Below are positions 1 to 9,483 of a DNA stretch of 64,000 bases, piece by piece. Each line of letters opens with the position of its first letter. Position 1 is the stretch's first letter. Below the pieces are notes generated by a model. The model was not told where the DNA came from and searched no databases. It saw nothing but the letters and a program-made list of their open reading frames with translations. The translations under genes were made by a program, and so were the position numbers. The stretch covers positions 620,001 to 684,000 of the forward strand of contig NZ_CP092915.1 in assembly GCF_022557175.1 (NCBI RefSeq), read 5' to 3'. Origin of the DNA: Mycolicibacterium sp. YH-1 (GTDB taxonomy: Bacteria > Actinomycetota > Actinomycetes > Mycobacteriales > Mycobacteriaceae).

Positions 1-455
1 TTCGCGAGTTCGTTGCGGACCACCTTGCGTTCGGTCTCGAGGTCGTTGTGCATGCGGTCGATCACCGATGCGGTCACGTCTGCGGCGCACAGCCCGTTGA
101 CGAACATCACGAATCCGAACCCGAACCGCTGCGCGTAGGCCCCGGCCGCCGATGACAGGGCCGCCATCACGGCGGTGTCGTCATCCCACACCGAACACTG
201 CTCGGCGCGGCTGCGGGGGCTGCGGGGCCGGCGACCGACGTCGGGGCACGCCTCCAGGATCTGATCGATCGCGGCCTCGGGCATGGCGAACAGCAGCGCA
301 TCGGCTTGCCGAAACAACGTGGCGTGGTCGGGGTAGGGCCGCCCACGCGCAAGGTCGCGCGACAGTCTCAGGCAGTTGGCGCACTCGTACAACGCGTAGG
401 CAGCCCTGCGCTCAGGCCACGCGTTGAACGCATCGAGGCCAACCCCCTGATACAT
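1..455 (-). CDS. uraD: OHCU decarboxylase (urate catabolism), 3' end cut by window
   Basis: The gene reads off the left edge, so only the N-terminal ~151 residues are present. The protein begins MYQGVGLDAFN and carries the segment YAQRFGFGFVMFVNG (residues ~108-122), which resembles the conserved core of 2-oxo-4-hydroxy-4-carboxy-5-ureidoimidazoline decarboxylases. That enzyme makes (S)-allantoin in cytoplasmic urate breakdown. The next upstream ATG, at 469, is out of frame, so ATG 455 is chosen. The family call rests on this one motif and on overall composition; the catalytic His/Glu set was not fully traced. It lies tail-to-head after ppa, with a hairpin between them. Confidence 0.72.
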   Translation of the reverse strand, partial: MYQGVGLDAFNAWPERRAAYALYECANCLRLSRDLARGRPYPDHATLFRQADALLFAMPEAAIDQILEACPDVGRRPRSPRSRAEQCSVWDDDTAVMAALSSAAGAYAQRFGFGFVMFVNGLCAADVTASVIDRMHNDLETERKVVRNELA

Positions 456-494
456 GAACACAACTCCATGATCGAAGGCGCAGAGAACACCTGG

Positions 495-509
495 GTTACC
501 CCGTGTAAC
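495..509. promoter_or_regulatory. Inverted repeat, candidate operator upstream of uraD
   Basis: GTTAC-CCCGT-GTAAC is a perfect 5-5-5 inverted repeat about 40 bp upstream of the uraD start. Its position suits a repressor or activator site, but no family was matched to it. Confidence 0.35.
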
Positions 510-524
510 GACGGTGCTAAATCA

Positions 525-539
525 GCCCCGGATCGGGGC
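525..539 (-). terminator. Hairpin after ppa
   Basis: GCCCCG and CGGGGC form a 6-bp GC stem with a 3-nt loop, 9 nt beyond the ppa stop codon. On the minus strand it is followed by a short T-rich stretch (TGATTT). This is consistent with an intrinsic terminator between ppa and uraD. Confidence 0.5.
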
Positions 540-547
540 CGCGGATC

Positions 548-1036
548 TCAGTGACCGCTGTTCTTGAACCGCTCGATGGAGGCCTTCACCTCGGCCTCGG
601 CCTCTTCGCGTCCGACCCAGTCGGCGGCCTTGACGTACTTGCCCGGCTCGAGATCCTTGTAGTGCACGAAGAAGTGCTTGATGGCCTCGAGTTCGAACTC
701 GTTGACGTCGCCGACGTCCTGGACGTGGTCCCAGCGCGGATCGCCTGCGGGGACGCACAACACCTTGTCGTCGCCGCCCTTCTCGTCGGTCATCCGGAAC
801 ATCGCGACCGGACGGGCATCCAGCGCCGCCCCCGGGAACAGCGGCTCAGGCAGCAGCACCAGCGCGTCCAGCGGGTCCCCGTCCTCGCCGAGGGTGTCCT
901 CGATGAAGCCGTAGTCGGCCGGGTAGCCGAAGGCCGTGTAGAGGTAGCGGTCCAGCTTCAGCTTGCCGGTTTCGTGATCCACCTCGTACTTATTGCGCGA
1001 GCCCTTTTGGATCTCGACGACAACCTCGAACTCCAC
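548..1036 (-). CDS. ppa: Inorganic pyrophosphatase, class I
   Basis: Hydrolyses pyrophosphate to phosphate in the cytosol and so drives biosynthetic reactions. At 162 residues it matches the family length. It has the N-terminal [15 protein letters not shown] and the acidic metal-binding segment [10 protein letters not shown], followed by KYVKAADW. An open frame continues upstream to 1588, but homology begins at GTG 1036 ([12 protein letters not shown]), so that start is used; the upstream extension lies opposite dacB. It is transcribed divergently from dacB, with 132 bp between the two starts. Confidence 0.96.
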   Translation of the reverse strand: MEFEVVVEIQKGSRNKYEVDHETGKLKLDRYLYTAFGYPADYGFIEDTLGEDGDPLDALVLLPEPLFPGAALDARPVAMFRMTDEKGGDDKVLCVPAGDPRWDHVQDVGDVNEFELEAIKHFFVHYKDLEPGKYVKAADWVGREEAEAEVKASIERFKNSGH

Positions 1037-1168
1037 CGTCGCGGCTCCTTCGTCTCTAAAGTCTGTGGCTCGTCGGGTGACGGCGCGGGTCCACCATAGA
1101 CGAGCGATACCCTGGCCAATACGGGTTGCTCGGCAGCCCGGGTCTCGCAATCGCATCCCAGGAGAGTC

Positions 1169-2557
1169 ATGCGGCCCACTCGGTGGCGTCGGTCCACCCA
1201 CGTACTCGTGGGTGTCGCGGTGCTGCTGCTCGTCACCGCGGTGGTGGCGGTGGGCGCCATGCTCACCACAGGCGGTCCCGCATCCGACGCGGCGCAGGCC
1301 GTCGACCGGCAGCCGGATCCGGCCGTCGCGGAGCCCGCTGTCTTCGGGCTCGCGCACACCGCCCCCGAGCCGAAACCCACCCTGCTCGCGGCCAGGCTGG
1401 CCCCGGTTGTCGCCGATCCGAATCTCGGACGGTTCACCGGCCGCGTCACCGACGCCGTCACCGGGACCGAGCTGTGGACCCAGGGTGCGTCGATCCCGAT
1501 GCAGCCGGCCTCGACCAACAAGACACTCACCGCAGCGGCCGCGCTGCTCGCGCTCGATCGCGACGCCACGCTGAGAACCACGGTGCACACCGACGTCGAC
1601 TCGCCGGGCGTGGTGATCCTCAAGGGCGGTGGTGATCCGACACTGTCGGCGGCAGGCCCCAAGACGCAGACCTGGTACCGCAACGCGGCCCGGATCGCCG
1701 ACCTCGCCGATCAGGTGCGCGCGTCCGGTACCGCCGTCAGATCAGTGATGGTGGACCTGAGCGCCTACAGCGGCCCCACCATGGCGCCCGGCTGGGATCC
1801 GTTGGACATCCAGAACGGCGATATCGCCCCAATCGAGTCGGTGATGCTTGACGGTGGTCGCACCCAGCCGGTGAGCGTCGAGTCGCGACGGTCGAACACG
1901 CCTGGCCTGGACGCCGGACGGGCACTGGCCGTGGCGCTGGGCGTCAACCCGGCGAAGGTCGGTGTCGTGCCCTCGACGGTGGTTGAGGGGGACGAGATCG
2001 CCTCGGTTTCCTCGCCGCCGCTCATGGAACGGCTGCGCGACATGATGAACGCCTCGGACAACGTGATGGCCGAGAGCATTGGCCGCGAGGTCGCCGCGGC
2101 ACTGGGCCGGCCGCAGAGCTTCGACGGAGCCGCCCACGCGGTGCTCGACGAGATCGGTGACGCCGGGATCGACACCACCGGGGCGGTGCTGTTCGACTCC
2201 AGCGGGCTGTCGATCGACGACAGGTTGACTGCGCAGACGCTGGATGAGGTCGTCGTCGCTGCCACCGGCGACGAGGAACCCCGATTGCGTCCACTCGTCG
2301 ATCTGCTGCCCATCGCCGGTGGTAGCGGCACGCTGTCCAACCGGTTCCTGGACACCGCCCCTGGCCGTGACGCCGCGGGTTTCCTGCGCGCCAAGACCGG
2401 TTCGCTGACGGGTACCAACGCGTTGGCGGGCATCGTCACCGATGCGAGCGGCAGGGTCCTGACGTTCTCCCTGATCTCGAACGAGGCCGGTCCCACCGGA
2501 CGCACGTCGATCGACGCGGTGGCCGCCGCACTGCGGTCCTGCGGGTGCAGCGCATGA
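1169..2557 (+). CDS. dacB: D-alanyl-D-alanine carboxypeptidase, PBP4 / S13 family
   Basis: A penicillin-binding protein that trims peptidoglycan stem peptides outside the membrane. The N-terminus is a signal or anchor segment (residues ~10-31). The three active-site motifs are in order: SxxK as STNK (Ser115/Lys118), SDN (296-298) and KTG (409-411). Length is 462 residues. An AGGAGAG ribosome site precedes ATG 1169. The stop overlaps the start of the next gene (ATGA), so the two are probably translationally coupled. Confidence 0.93.
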   Translation: MRPTRWRRSTHVLVGVAVLLLVTAVVAVGAMLTTGGPASDAAQAVDRQPDPAVAEPAVFGLAHTAPEPKPTLLAARLAPVVADPNLGRFTGRVTDAVTGTELWTQGASIPMQPASTNKTLTAAAALLALDRDATLRTTVHTDVDSPGVVILKGGGDPTLSAAGPKTQTWYRNAARIADLADQVRASGTAVRSVMVDLSAYSGPTMAPGWDPLDIQNGDIAPIESVMLDGGRTQPVSVESRRSNTPGLDAGRALAVALGVNPAKVGVVPSTVVEGDEIASVSSPPLMERLRDMMNASDNVMAESIGREVAAALGRPQSFDGAAHAVLDEIGDAGIDTTGAVLFDSSGLSIDDRLTAQTLDEVVVAATGDEEPRLRPLVDLLPIAGGSGTLSNRFLDTAPGRDAAGFLRAKTGSLTGTNALAGIVTDASGRVLTFSLISNEAGPTGRTSIDAVAAALRSCGCSA

Positions 2558-3615
2558 CTTCCGCCGCAGGCCCGACGGTCGGCCGCACCGTCGACTGGAA
2601 TTTCGCCGCCACGGTCGGAGGCAAGCTGGTCCGGCCCGCGCCGGCGACCACCGACTACACGCGCAGGCAGGTCATCGACGAACTGGCCGACTCCGCACGG
2701 CGGGCAGAGCTGCCGGTGCGTGAGGTCACCGGGCTCAACGAGGGCTCCGAGATCGCCGAGGCGCGCGTCATTGACCGTCGTGAATGGGTGTGCGCCGCCA
2801 CCGAATCCATGCGCGTCATGACAGGTGGGGACAATGGCGAAGGCAAGTCGAGCGGCCTGCTGACGCGCCGCATCACGGGCGCCCAGACAGGCGCCGTTCT
2901 GGCATTCATCTCGTCGGGCATCCTCGGCCAGTACGACCCGTTCACGGCAAATGGCGGTGAGCTACTCCTGGTGTACCCCAACGTCATTGCCGTCGAGCGC
3001 CTGATGCGGGTGTCACCCGTGGACTTCCGGCTCTGGGTGTGCCTGCACGAGGTGACCCACCGGGTGCAGTTCCGGGCCAATCCGTGGCTGGCCGGGTACA
3101 TGTCGAGCACGCTCGGGGTGCTCACCGACGAGGACGGTCAGGACCTCGGTGCGATGATCGGCCGGCTCAATGAGTTCGTGCGCGATCGCAGGAACTCGAA
3201 CGGCGAAGCCACCCAACCGAATTCCGAGGGCATCGTCGGACTGCTGCGGGCCGTCCAGTCCGAACCGCAACGCGAGGCGCTCGACAAACTGCTGGTGTTG
3301 GGCACCCTTCTGGAGGGCCACGCCGACCACGTGATGGACGCCGTCGGCCCCGCCGTGGTGCCGTCGGTGGCCACCATCCGGCGCAGGTTCAACGAGCGCA
3401 GGCAACGCCGACAACCCCCGCTGCAGCGCGTGATCCGGGCGCTTCTCGGTGTGGACGCCAAGATGAGTCAGTACACCCGGGGCAAGGCCTTCGTCGACGA
3501 CGTGGTGGACAAGGTGGGTATGGCCAGGTTCAACACCGTGTGGACGTCACCCGAGACCCTGCCACTGCCAAGCGAAGTCGACGAGCCGCAGCGATGGATC
3601 GAACGGGTCCTGTAG
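2554..3615 (+). CDS. Zinc-dependent metallohydrolase-like protein (DUF2342, Rv3626c-type)
   Basis: This 353-residue protein belongs to the actinobacterial DUF2342 zincin-like family, described as associated with coenzyme F420 genes; its substrate is unknown. It carries a zincin HExxH motif, HEVTH, at residues 165-169. A downstream acidic segment, EGHADHVMD (~254-262), could supply the third zinc ligand. There is no signal peptide or membrane segment. ATG 2554 overlaps the dacB stop, and its own 3' end overlaps tilS by 22 nt. An in-frame GTG at 2545 is an alternative start. Confidence 0.82.
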   Translation: MTSAAGPTVGRTVDWNFAATVGGKLVRPAPATTDYTRRQVIDELADSARRAELPVREVTGLNEGSEIAEARVIDRREWVCAATESMRVMTGGDNGEGKSSGLLTRRITGAQTGAVLAFISSGILGQYDPFTANGGELLLVYPNVIAVERLMRVSPVDFRLWVCLHEVTHRVQFRANPWLAGYMSSTLGVLTDEDGQDLGAMIGRLNEFVRDRRNSNGEATQPNSEGIVGLLRAVQSEPQREALDKLLVLGTLLEGHADHVMDAVGPAVVPSVATIRRRFNERRQRRQPPLQRVIRALLGVDAKMSQYTRGKAFVDDVVDKVGMARFNTVWTSPETLPLPSEVDEPQRWIERVL

Positions 3616-4556
3616 CTGCGCTGCGTCGCGCGGTGGAGGACTTCATCCGCGCGAACCCGCCTGAGGAGAACCGATGGTGCGTCGCGCTGTCCGGCGGCGC
3701 GGACTCGCTCGCCCTGACCGCCGTCGCGGCCCGGCTGCGTCCCACCACGGCGCTGATCGTCGACCACGGACTGCAGGACGGCTCGGCCGGGGTCGCCGCC
3801 ACAGCGCGTGAGCAGGCGCTCGCATTGGGCTGTGTGGAGGCCCGCGTGCTGCCGGTCAGCGTCGGCTCGGCGGGTGGTCCCGAGGCCGCCGCGCGCAGCG
3901 CCCGCTACGCCGCGCTGGATGCGGCGCGCGCGGGATTGTCCGTGCTGCTCGGGCACACGCTCGACGATCAGGCCGAGACGGTGCTGCTTGGTCTGGGCCG
4001 CGGGTCGGGTCCGCGATCCATCGCGGGGATGCGCGCACTGGATCCGCCGTGGGGCCGACCCCTGCTGGGGACGCGTCGGACCGTCACCGAGGCGGCCTGT
4101 GCGGAACTGGGGCTGTCGCCGTGGCACGACCCGCACAACACCGACCGGCGGTTCACCCGGGTGCGGCTGCGCACCGAGGTGCTGCCACTGCTCGAGGACG
4201 TGCTCGGTGGAGGTGTCGCCGAATCGCTGGCCCGCACCGCTGCCGCCCTGCGGGAGGACACCGAGACTCTCGACGCCCTCGCGCATGACGTGCTGGCCGG
4301 GTGCACGCCAGGGGCAGGCCTGGCGATCACCGACCTGATCGGGCTGCCCGCGTCGGTCCGGCGCCGGGTGATCCGTGGCTGGCTGCTGACCGGCGGCGCG
4401 ACGGGCCTGACAGACAAGCAGATTCGCGGTATCGACGTCCTGGTCACCGGGTGGCGGGGACAAGGCGGCGTCGCTGTCGGATCACCGCTGCACCGCGAGC
4501 GACTCGTCGCCGTGCGGCGCGACGGAAGGCTCGAGCTGACCCGCGAACCCGTGTGA
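3594..4556 (+). CDS. tilS: tRNA(Ile)-lysidine synthetase
   Basis: Attaches lysine to C34 of the CAU-anticodon isoleucine tRNA so that it reads AUA codons; the enzyme is cytosolic and ATP-dependent. The PP-loop SGGADS is at residues 33-38. GHTLDDQAETVLLGLGRGSG follows, as in this family. It has 320 residues, the compact actinobacterial form. ATG 3594 (MDRTGPVAALRRAVEDF) was chosen over the longer frame from 3540 because homology starts there; it overlaps the previous gene by 22 nt. Confidence 0.93.
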   Translation: MDRTGPVAALRRAVEDFIRANPPEENRWCVALSGGADSLALTAVAARLRPTTALIVDHGLQDGSAGVAATAREQALALGCVEARVLPVSVGSAGGPEAAARSARYAALDAARAGLSVLLGHTLDDQAETVLLGLGRGSGPRSIAGMRALDPPWGRPLLGTRRTVTEAACAELGLSPWHDPHNTDRRFTRVRLRTEVLPLLEDVLGGGVAESLARTAAALREDTETLDALAHDVLAGCTPGAGLAITDLIGLPASVRRRVIRGWLLTGGATGLTDKQIRGIDVLVTGWRGQGGVAVGSPLHRERLVAVRRDGRLELTREPV

Positions 4557-4616
4557 GCGGAAAGCGCTTGGTCGGTCGTATTGGTCGCAGGCGTCCCGAC
4601 GTGGCACGCTGGTGCC

Positions 4617-5204
4617 GTGCCAGCGCATCGTGCCGCCGACCTGTATCCCGGTGACATCAAGTCGGTGCTCCTCTCCGAGGAGCAGATTCAAGCGCGGACC
4701 GCTGAGCTGGGTGACCAGATCGCATCCGTGTACCGCGACGCCATCGGGGACGACGGCCAGGACTTGCTCCTCGTCACGGTGCTCAAGGGTGCCGTCATGT
4801 TCGTCACCGACCTGTCGCGGGCGATCCCGATCCCCACACAGCTCGAGTTCATGGCGGTGAGTTCCTACGGCTCGGCCACATCGTCATCCGGTGTGGTGCG
4901 CATCCTCAAGGACCTCGACCGCGATATCAACGGCCGTGACGTGCTGATCGTCGAGGACATCGTCGACTCCGGGCTGACGCTGTCGTGGCTGCTGCGCAAC
5001 CTCGCCACCCGCGGCCCCAGGTCGCTGGCCGTGTGCACGCTACTGCGCAAGCTCGATGCCGTGCGCGCCGACGTCGACATCACCTACGTGGGCTTCGACA
5101 TCCCCAATGAGTTCGTCGTCGGTTACGGGCTCGACTACGCCGAGCGCTACCGCGATCTGCCGTACATCGGCACCCTCGACCCCAAGGTGTACTCAGACTC
5201 CTGA
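4617..5204 (+). CDS. hpt: Hypoxanthine phosphoribosyltransferase
   Basis: Salvages hypoxanthine and guanine to IMP and GMP using PRPP. The PRPP-binding loop reads [11 protein letters not shown] (from residue ~112), the flexible loop is [14 protein letters not shown], and the C-terminal base-binding region reads [21 protein letters not shown] 4617 gives 195 residues and begins just before the conserved [16 protein letters not shown] at 4581 in the same frame would add 12 residues. It sits 60 nt after tilS, the usual tilS-hpt pairing. Confidence 0.94.
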   Translation: MPAHRAADLYPGDIKSVLLSEEQIQARTAELGDQIASVYRDAIGDDGQDLLLVTVLKGAVMFVTDLSRAIPIPTQLEFMAVSSYGSATSSSGVVRILKDLDRDINGRDVLIVEDIVDSGLTLSWLLRNLATRGPRSLAVCTLLRKLDAVRADVDITYVGFDIPNEFVVGYGLDYAERYRDLPYIGTLDPKVYSDS

Positions 5205-5222
5205 CGAAGGGCAGCGTGCGAT

Positions 5223-7508
5223 ATGGCTCGAACGGAAACCGGAGTCGAATCCGGCACGGACGTCCATACGGCACTGCGCATCTGCCCCTTCTGCGAGGCG
5301 ACGTGCGGCCTGACCCTCACGATCGACACGGGCCGGGTGACATCGGCCCGCGGTGACCGTGACGACGTGTTCAGCGCCGGGTTCATCTGCCCCAAGGGTG
5401 CGAGCTTCGGAGAACTCGACGCCGACCCGGACCGTCTGACCGCACCCCTGATCCGCCGCGACGGCGCGCTCGTCGAGGTGGGCTGGGACGAGGCCTTCCA
5501 GGCGGCCGCGGACGGGCTCGGCACCGTCCTGCGCGAGCACGGCGGACAGTCGGTCGCGGTCTACATCGGCAACCCGAACGCGCACACCATCGCGGGTGCG
5601 CTCTACCTGCCGCTGATCATCAAGGGCCTCGGCACCCATCTGACGTTCTCCGCGAGCACGCTGGACCAGATGCCCAAACACGTCGCGCTTGGGCTGATGT
5701 TCGGCAATCCGCTCGCGTTCACCGTGCCCGATCTCGACCGCACCGATCACCTCGTCGTCATCGGCGCCAATCCGCTGGTGTCCAACGGAAGCCTGGCCAC
5801 CGCCGCGGACTTCGGCGGGAAGCTCAAGGCGTTGCGCCGCCGCGGCGGTCGCCTCGTCGTCATCGACCCGGCCCGCACCCGAACCGCGGAGCTGGCCGAC
5901 CACCACATCGCACCGCGGCCCGGAACCGACGCCGCGCTCCTGTTCGCCATCGTGCACACACTCTTCGACGAGGGCCTGGTGTCCGACGACCTGGGTGGAC
6001 TCGAGCCCCATGTCGAGGGCCTCGAGGACGTCGCCGTCCTGTCGGCGGGGTTCGCGCCCGAGACGGTCGCCGCACACTGCGGTGTGCCCGCCGAGGAGAT
6101 CCGCACCGTGGCGCGTGAACTGGCCGCCGCCCCGAGCGCTGCCGTGTACGGCCGGATCGGCACCTCCACCGTGGAGTTCGGCACCATCGGCAGCTGGCTC
6201 ATCGACGTCATCAACATCCTGACCGGCAACCTCGACCGGGCCGGCGGGGCGATGTTCCCGCAGTCGCCCGTCGGGTCCGCGCCGCGACCGCCCAAGCCGG
6301 GCAGGGGTTTTCGCACCGGCCGGTGGCACAGCAGGGTATCCGGACATCCCGAGGTGCTCTCCGAACTGCCCGCCGCTGCGTTGGCGGAGGAACTCGAGAC
6401 ACCAGGTGACGGGCAGCCCACGGCGATCATCACCGTCGCGGGCAACCCCGTGCTGTCGGCGCCCGACGGTGACCGCCTGAGCCGTGCGCTCGACGCCGTC
6501 GGCTTCATGCTCAGCGTCGATCCCTACCTCAACGAGACCACCCGGCACGCCGACGTCATCCTGCCGCCACCGCCGCCGTCACGTAGCGCCCACTTCGACG
6601 TCGCGTTGAGCAACACGCCGGTGCGCAACAACGCCCGCTACTCGCCGCCGGCTGTCGACCTCGCGCCGGATCAACCCGACGAGCCGGAGATCCTGGCGCG
6701 CCTCGCGCTTGTCCTGTACGGGATGGGGCCATTCGCCGATCCGGCGCTCGTCGACGAGCAGGTCATCGCGATGACACTGGCCAAGGAGACCTCCGACCCC
6801 GACTCGCCCGTTGCGGGCCGCGACCCCGAGGAACTGACCGCCATGCTGGCGTCGGGGCGAGGCTATGAGCGCAGGCTCGACATGATGCTGCGCCTCGGCC
6901 CCTACGGCGACTGGTTCGGCGCCAACCCGGAGGGGCTCACGCTGCAGCGGCTCAAGGACTCCCCGCACGGAATCGACCTCGGCGCGTTGCGGCCCCGGCT
7001 GACTGAGGTGCTGCGAACCCCGTCGGGCAAGGTGGAACTCGCGCCGGCGGCGCTGGTCGCCGACGTGGCGCGGCTGACGGCGTCCCTAAACCGTGGCGTG
7101 GACGATTTCGTGCTGATCGGCCGTCGCCATCTGCGGTCCAACAACAGCTGGATGCACAATGTGCCCGCGCTGGCCGGCGGCACCAACCGCTGCACGCTGC
7201 GAATGCATCCGGCTGACGCGGCAGAACTCGGCGTCACCGACTGGGCCCGCATCAAGGGTCCCGGTGGTGAACTCGAGGCCCCCGTCGAGATCACCGACAC
7301 CATCCGCCGTGGCGTCGTCTCCCTGCCGCACGGGTGGGGCCACGGCCAGAGCGGGACCAGGCAGGCCGTCGCCGCGGGTCAGGCAGGGGTGAATGTCAAT
7401 CAGCTCAACGACGGCACGTCGCTGGATCCGTTGTCGGGAACGTCTGTGCTGAGCGGGATTCCGGTGCAGATCGCACCGGCGGGCAGGAGCGAAGCGACCG
7501 GGGGATAG
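5223..7508 (+). CDS. Molybdopterin-dependent oxidoreductase, Rv0197-like
   Basis: A 761-residue bis-MGD enzyme of the formate dehydrogenase / nitrate reductase superfamily. The N-terminal [4Fe-4S] site is C21-X2-C24-X3-C28-X27-C56 (CPFCEATC then CPKG). The cofactor-binding core follows, and the C-terminal molybdopterin dinucleotide-binding domain contains RSNNSWMHN. No Tat signal or partner subunits are encoded nearby, so it looks cytosolic and stand-alone. Its length is like M. tuberculosis Rv0197. The last ten codons (PAGRSEATGG and stop) are supplied by the first unit of a 35-bp tandem repeat. Substrate unknown. Confidence 0.85.
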   Translation: MARTETGVESGTDVHTALRICPFCEATCGLTLTIDTGRVTSARGDRDDVFSAGFICPKGASFGELDADPDRLTAPLIRRDGALVEVGWDEAFQAAADGLGTVLREHGGQSVAVYIGNPNAHTIAGALYLPLIIKGLGTHLTFSASTLDQMPKHVALGLMFGNPLAFTVPDLDRTDHLVVIGANPLVSNGSLATAADFGGKLKALRRRGGRLVVIDPARTRTAELADHHIAPRPGTDAALLFAIVHTLFDEGLVSDDLGGLEPHVEGLEDVAVLSAGFAPETVAAHCGVPAEEIRTVARELAAAPSAAVYGRIGTSTVEFGTIGSWLIDVINILTGNLDRAGGAMFPQSPVGSAPRPPKPGRGFRTGRWHSRVSGHPEVLSELPAAALAEELETPGDGQPTAIITVAGNPVLSAPDGDRLSRALDAVGFMLSVDPYLNETTRHADVILPPPPPSRSAHFDVALSNTPVRNNARYSPPAVDLAPDQPDEPEILARLALVLYGMGPFADPALVDEQVIAMTLAKETSDPDSPVAGRDPEELTAMLASGRGYERRLDMMLRLGPYGDWFGANPEGLTLQRLKDSPHGIDLGALRPRLTEVLRTPSGKVELAPAALVADVARLTASLNRGVDDFVLIGRRHLRSNNSWMHNVPALAGGTNRCTLRMHPADAAELGVTDWARIKGPGGELEAPVEITDTIRRGVVSLPHGWGHGQSGTRQAVAAGQAGVNVNQLNDGTSLDPLSGTSVLSGIPVQIAPAGRSEATGG

Positions 7509-7580
7509 TTCCGGCGGGCAGGAGCGAAGCGACCGGGGGATAGTTCCGGCGGGCAGGAGCGAAGCGACCGGGGGTTAGAT
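7476..7580. repeat. Three-unit 35-bp tandem repeat at the end of the molybdoenzyme gene
   Basis: Three abutting 35-bp units start at 7476, 7511 and 7546. Units 1 and 2 are identical and unit 3 differs at two bases near its end. The core is GGCAGGAGCGAAGCGAC. Unit 1 contains the molybdoenzyme stop codon; units 2 and 3 fill the gap to the lpqG stop. Related single or paired copies occur at ~52916 and 56601-56670. Confidence 0.95.
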
Positions 7581-7585
7581 CCGGC

Positions 7586-8341
7586 CTAGCGCAGCTCCCA
7601 GACCACCGTCACCGAGAAGCCGACGGTCTGCTCGCCGGGCTGTAGCGGCGCATCGGCCTGCATCGCCTCGAAACGCGGCATCGGCGTCGGCGGCGGTGTG
7701 CTGCCCGAATCGACCTCGGAGATCGAGATGACGTCGCCCAGGCTCAGACCCGACAGCTGCGAGTACTGCTGGGCGCGATCCTTGGCGTCGTTGAACGCGC
7801 GAGCGCGGGCGTCCTTCACCAGCTGGGAGTTGTCCTCGATGGAGAAGCTGACTGAATTGATGCGGGTGGCGTTGCCGCCGGTGGTCTGAATCGCGGTGAT
7901 CGTCGGAGACGCGGCGTCGATACTGCGGATCTTCACCGCGATCGAATTGCTCGCCCGGTAACCGGTGATGACGGAGTTGTCCCCGTACTGCGGCGACAGG
8001 CTGACGTCTGTGGTGCTGATGTCCTTGCGGTCGATGCCCTGATTCGCGACGGCGTCGATAACCGCGGTCATGCGCTCGTTCGTCTGGTTCATCGCGGCGG
8101 TGGCATCCGATGCGGTCGACTCGATCGCGGCGTTGACCGTGACGGTGTCGGGTGCACCCTGAACCTTGCCCTCACCCACCACGGTGACCTGGCGGGGAAC
8201 GGGTCCGTCGGGTCCGGAGACCGGCGATGCGGGGGAGGCGTCACACGCCGAGAGGCCGGCCACCATCAGCCCCGCCGCGGCGAGAACGAGGATCCGGGAC
8301 GGCTTCTTCATCCACGCGCACAACGGCATACGGACTGGCAT
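7586..8341 (-). CDS. lpqG: SIMPL-domain (DUF541) lipoprotein, LpqG-like
   Basis: A probable periplasmic lipoprotein with one SIMPL/DUF541 domain. The lipobox is GLSAC, with the lipidated cysteine at residue 33 from this start. The domain runs from VTVVGEGKVQGAPDTVTVNAAIE to the C-terminus (VGFSVTVVWELR). The molecular role of the family is unknown. ATG 8341 is used because TAGGGT lies 7 nt upstream, as for a leaderless mRNA. ATG 8311 (MKKPSRILVLAA) would give a more classical signal peptide of 241 residues in total and cannot be excluded. Confidence 0.85.
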   Translation of the reverse strand: MPVRMPLCAWMKKPSRILVLAAAGLMVAGLSACDASPASPVSGPDGPVPRQVTVVGEGKVQGAPDTVTVNAAIESTASDATAAMNQTNERMTAVIDAVANQGIDRKDISTTDVSLSPQYGDNSVITGYRASNSIAVKIRSIDAASPTITAIQTTGGNATRINSVSFSIEDNSQLVKDARARAFNDAKDRAQQYSQLSGLSLGDVISISEVDSGSTPPPTPMPRFEAMQADAPLQPGEQTVGFSVTVVWELR

Positions 8342-8351
8342 ACCCCGCACC

Positions 8352-9320
8352 CTACAGATCTGATCGGTGTGCGCCGATGAACTCGAGTAAGGCCGCGTTG
8401 ACCTCATGGGGGCGCTCCTGCTGCAGCCAGTGCCCCGCGCCGGGGATCATCACCTCGCGGTAGTCGCCGGTGACGACCTCGCGCGCCCGGGCGGGCCGGT
8501 TGACCGTCAGCGCCGGATCGGCCGAGCCGCCGACGAACAGGGCGGGCACGGTGATGGTGGTGGCGGGCATCACCGCCGTCAGCTCCCAGTTGCGATCGAG
8601 GTTGCGGTACCAGTTCAGCGGGCCGGTGAATCCCGTGCGGGTGAACTCCGCGACGTAGTGGTCGAACTCGCGGCGGCCGATCCACGGTGGCAACCCGCCG
8701 GGTTCGGCAATCCGGTCGATGAACCCCAGCGGTCCCGGTGCGTGCATACGAGACGCGGCGGCCCGGTCGTCCGGATCGGTACCGCTCATGATCCGCCGCA
8801 GCGTCGTCGCCGGATCGCGGTCCATCTCGGCGTCGGCCACACCGGGTTGCTGAAAGTGGAGCATGTAGAAGAAGTGCTCGCCGAACGTCCGTCGCAGCGC
8901 CTCGGTCGGTGGGCGCTTGGGCCGGGGCACCGGTGGCATGCTCAGCCCGGCGACGGCCTTCACCCGGTCGGGGTGGAGCAGCGGGAAGTGCCAGGTGAGG
9001 ATGGCGCCCCAGTCGTGGCCGACGACGACGGCCTGTTCGGCGTCGACGTCATCGAGCAGTCCGGCGAGATCGCCGGTCAGGGCGATGATGTCGTAGTCGG
9101 TGACGGCCTCGGGTCGTGACGAGCCGCCGTAGCCACGCTGATCGGGTGCCAGCACGTGGAATCCGGCATCGGCCAGCGCCTGCACCTGATGGCGCCAGGC
9201 GTATGCGAGGTCGGGGAAGCCGTGCACGAGGAGGACCACCGGCGCGCCGCGCTCACCGGCCTCGGTGACCCGCAGCCGCACCCCGTTGACCTCGACGTAG
9301 CGTTCGATGGGGTCGACCAC
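8352..9320 (-). CDS. ephA: Epoxide hydrolase, alpha/beta fold
   Basis: Opens epoxides to diols. The oxyanion motif is HGFPD (residues 33-37) and the nucleophile is Asp103 in VVGHDWGA. A cap domain and the C-terminal GAGHWLQQERP, carrying the catalytic His, follow. GTG 9320 (MVDPIERYVEVNG) gives 322 residues, the length I recall for M. tuberculosis EphA. A longer open frame reaches 9509 but overlaps ftsH. It ends 10 nt before the lpqG start, so it may be co-transcribed with lpqG, and it is divergent from ftsH. Confidence 0.9.
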   Translation of the reverse strand: MVDPIERYVEVNGVRLRVTEAGERGAPVVLLVHGFPDLAYAWRHQVQALADAGFHVLAPDQRGYGGSSRPEAVTDYDIIALTGDLAGLLDDVDAEQAVVVGHDWGAILTWHFPLLHPDRVKAVAGLSMPPVPRPKRPPTEALRRTFGEHFFYMLHFQQPGVADAEMDRDPATTLRRIMSGTDPDDRAAASRMHAPGPLGFIDRIAEPGGLPPWIGRREFDHYVAEFTRTGFTGPLNWYRNLDRNWELTAVMPATTITVPALFVGGSADPALTVNRPARAREVVTGDYREVMIPGAGHWLQQERPHEVNAALLEFIGAHRSDL

Positions 9321-9483
9321 GGACTCACCCAAGCACAGCAACCGAGCGCGGCCGTGGGTGGATCGGGTTGGTGGGAACCCGGCGGCGACCGTGCGACGTT
9401 GGGCAAGCGGTAGCCTTGAACAACCCAAACTGTGAGTACCGGAAGGACCGGGCCGGCGTAGCACCAGCCGGCCAAAAACAACG

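Noticed and set aside
548..1588. 346-aa extended version of ppa
   Set aside because: The N-terminal 184 residues are the antisense of dacB; homology and family length start at GTG 1036.
5193..6548. 451-aa minus-strand frame opposite the molybdopterin oxidoreductase
   Set aside because: Antisense shadow; the plus strand has the complete Fe-S and cofactor-binding domains.
7476..7580. CRISPR array
   Set aside because: The units abut directly with no variable spacers and no cas genes are present; it is a plain tandem repeat.
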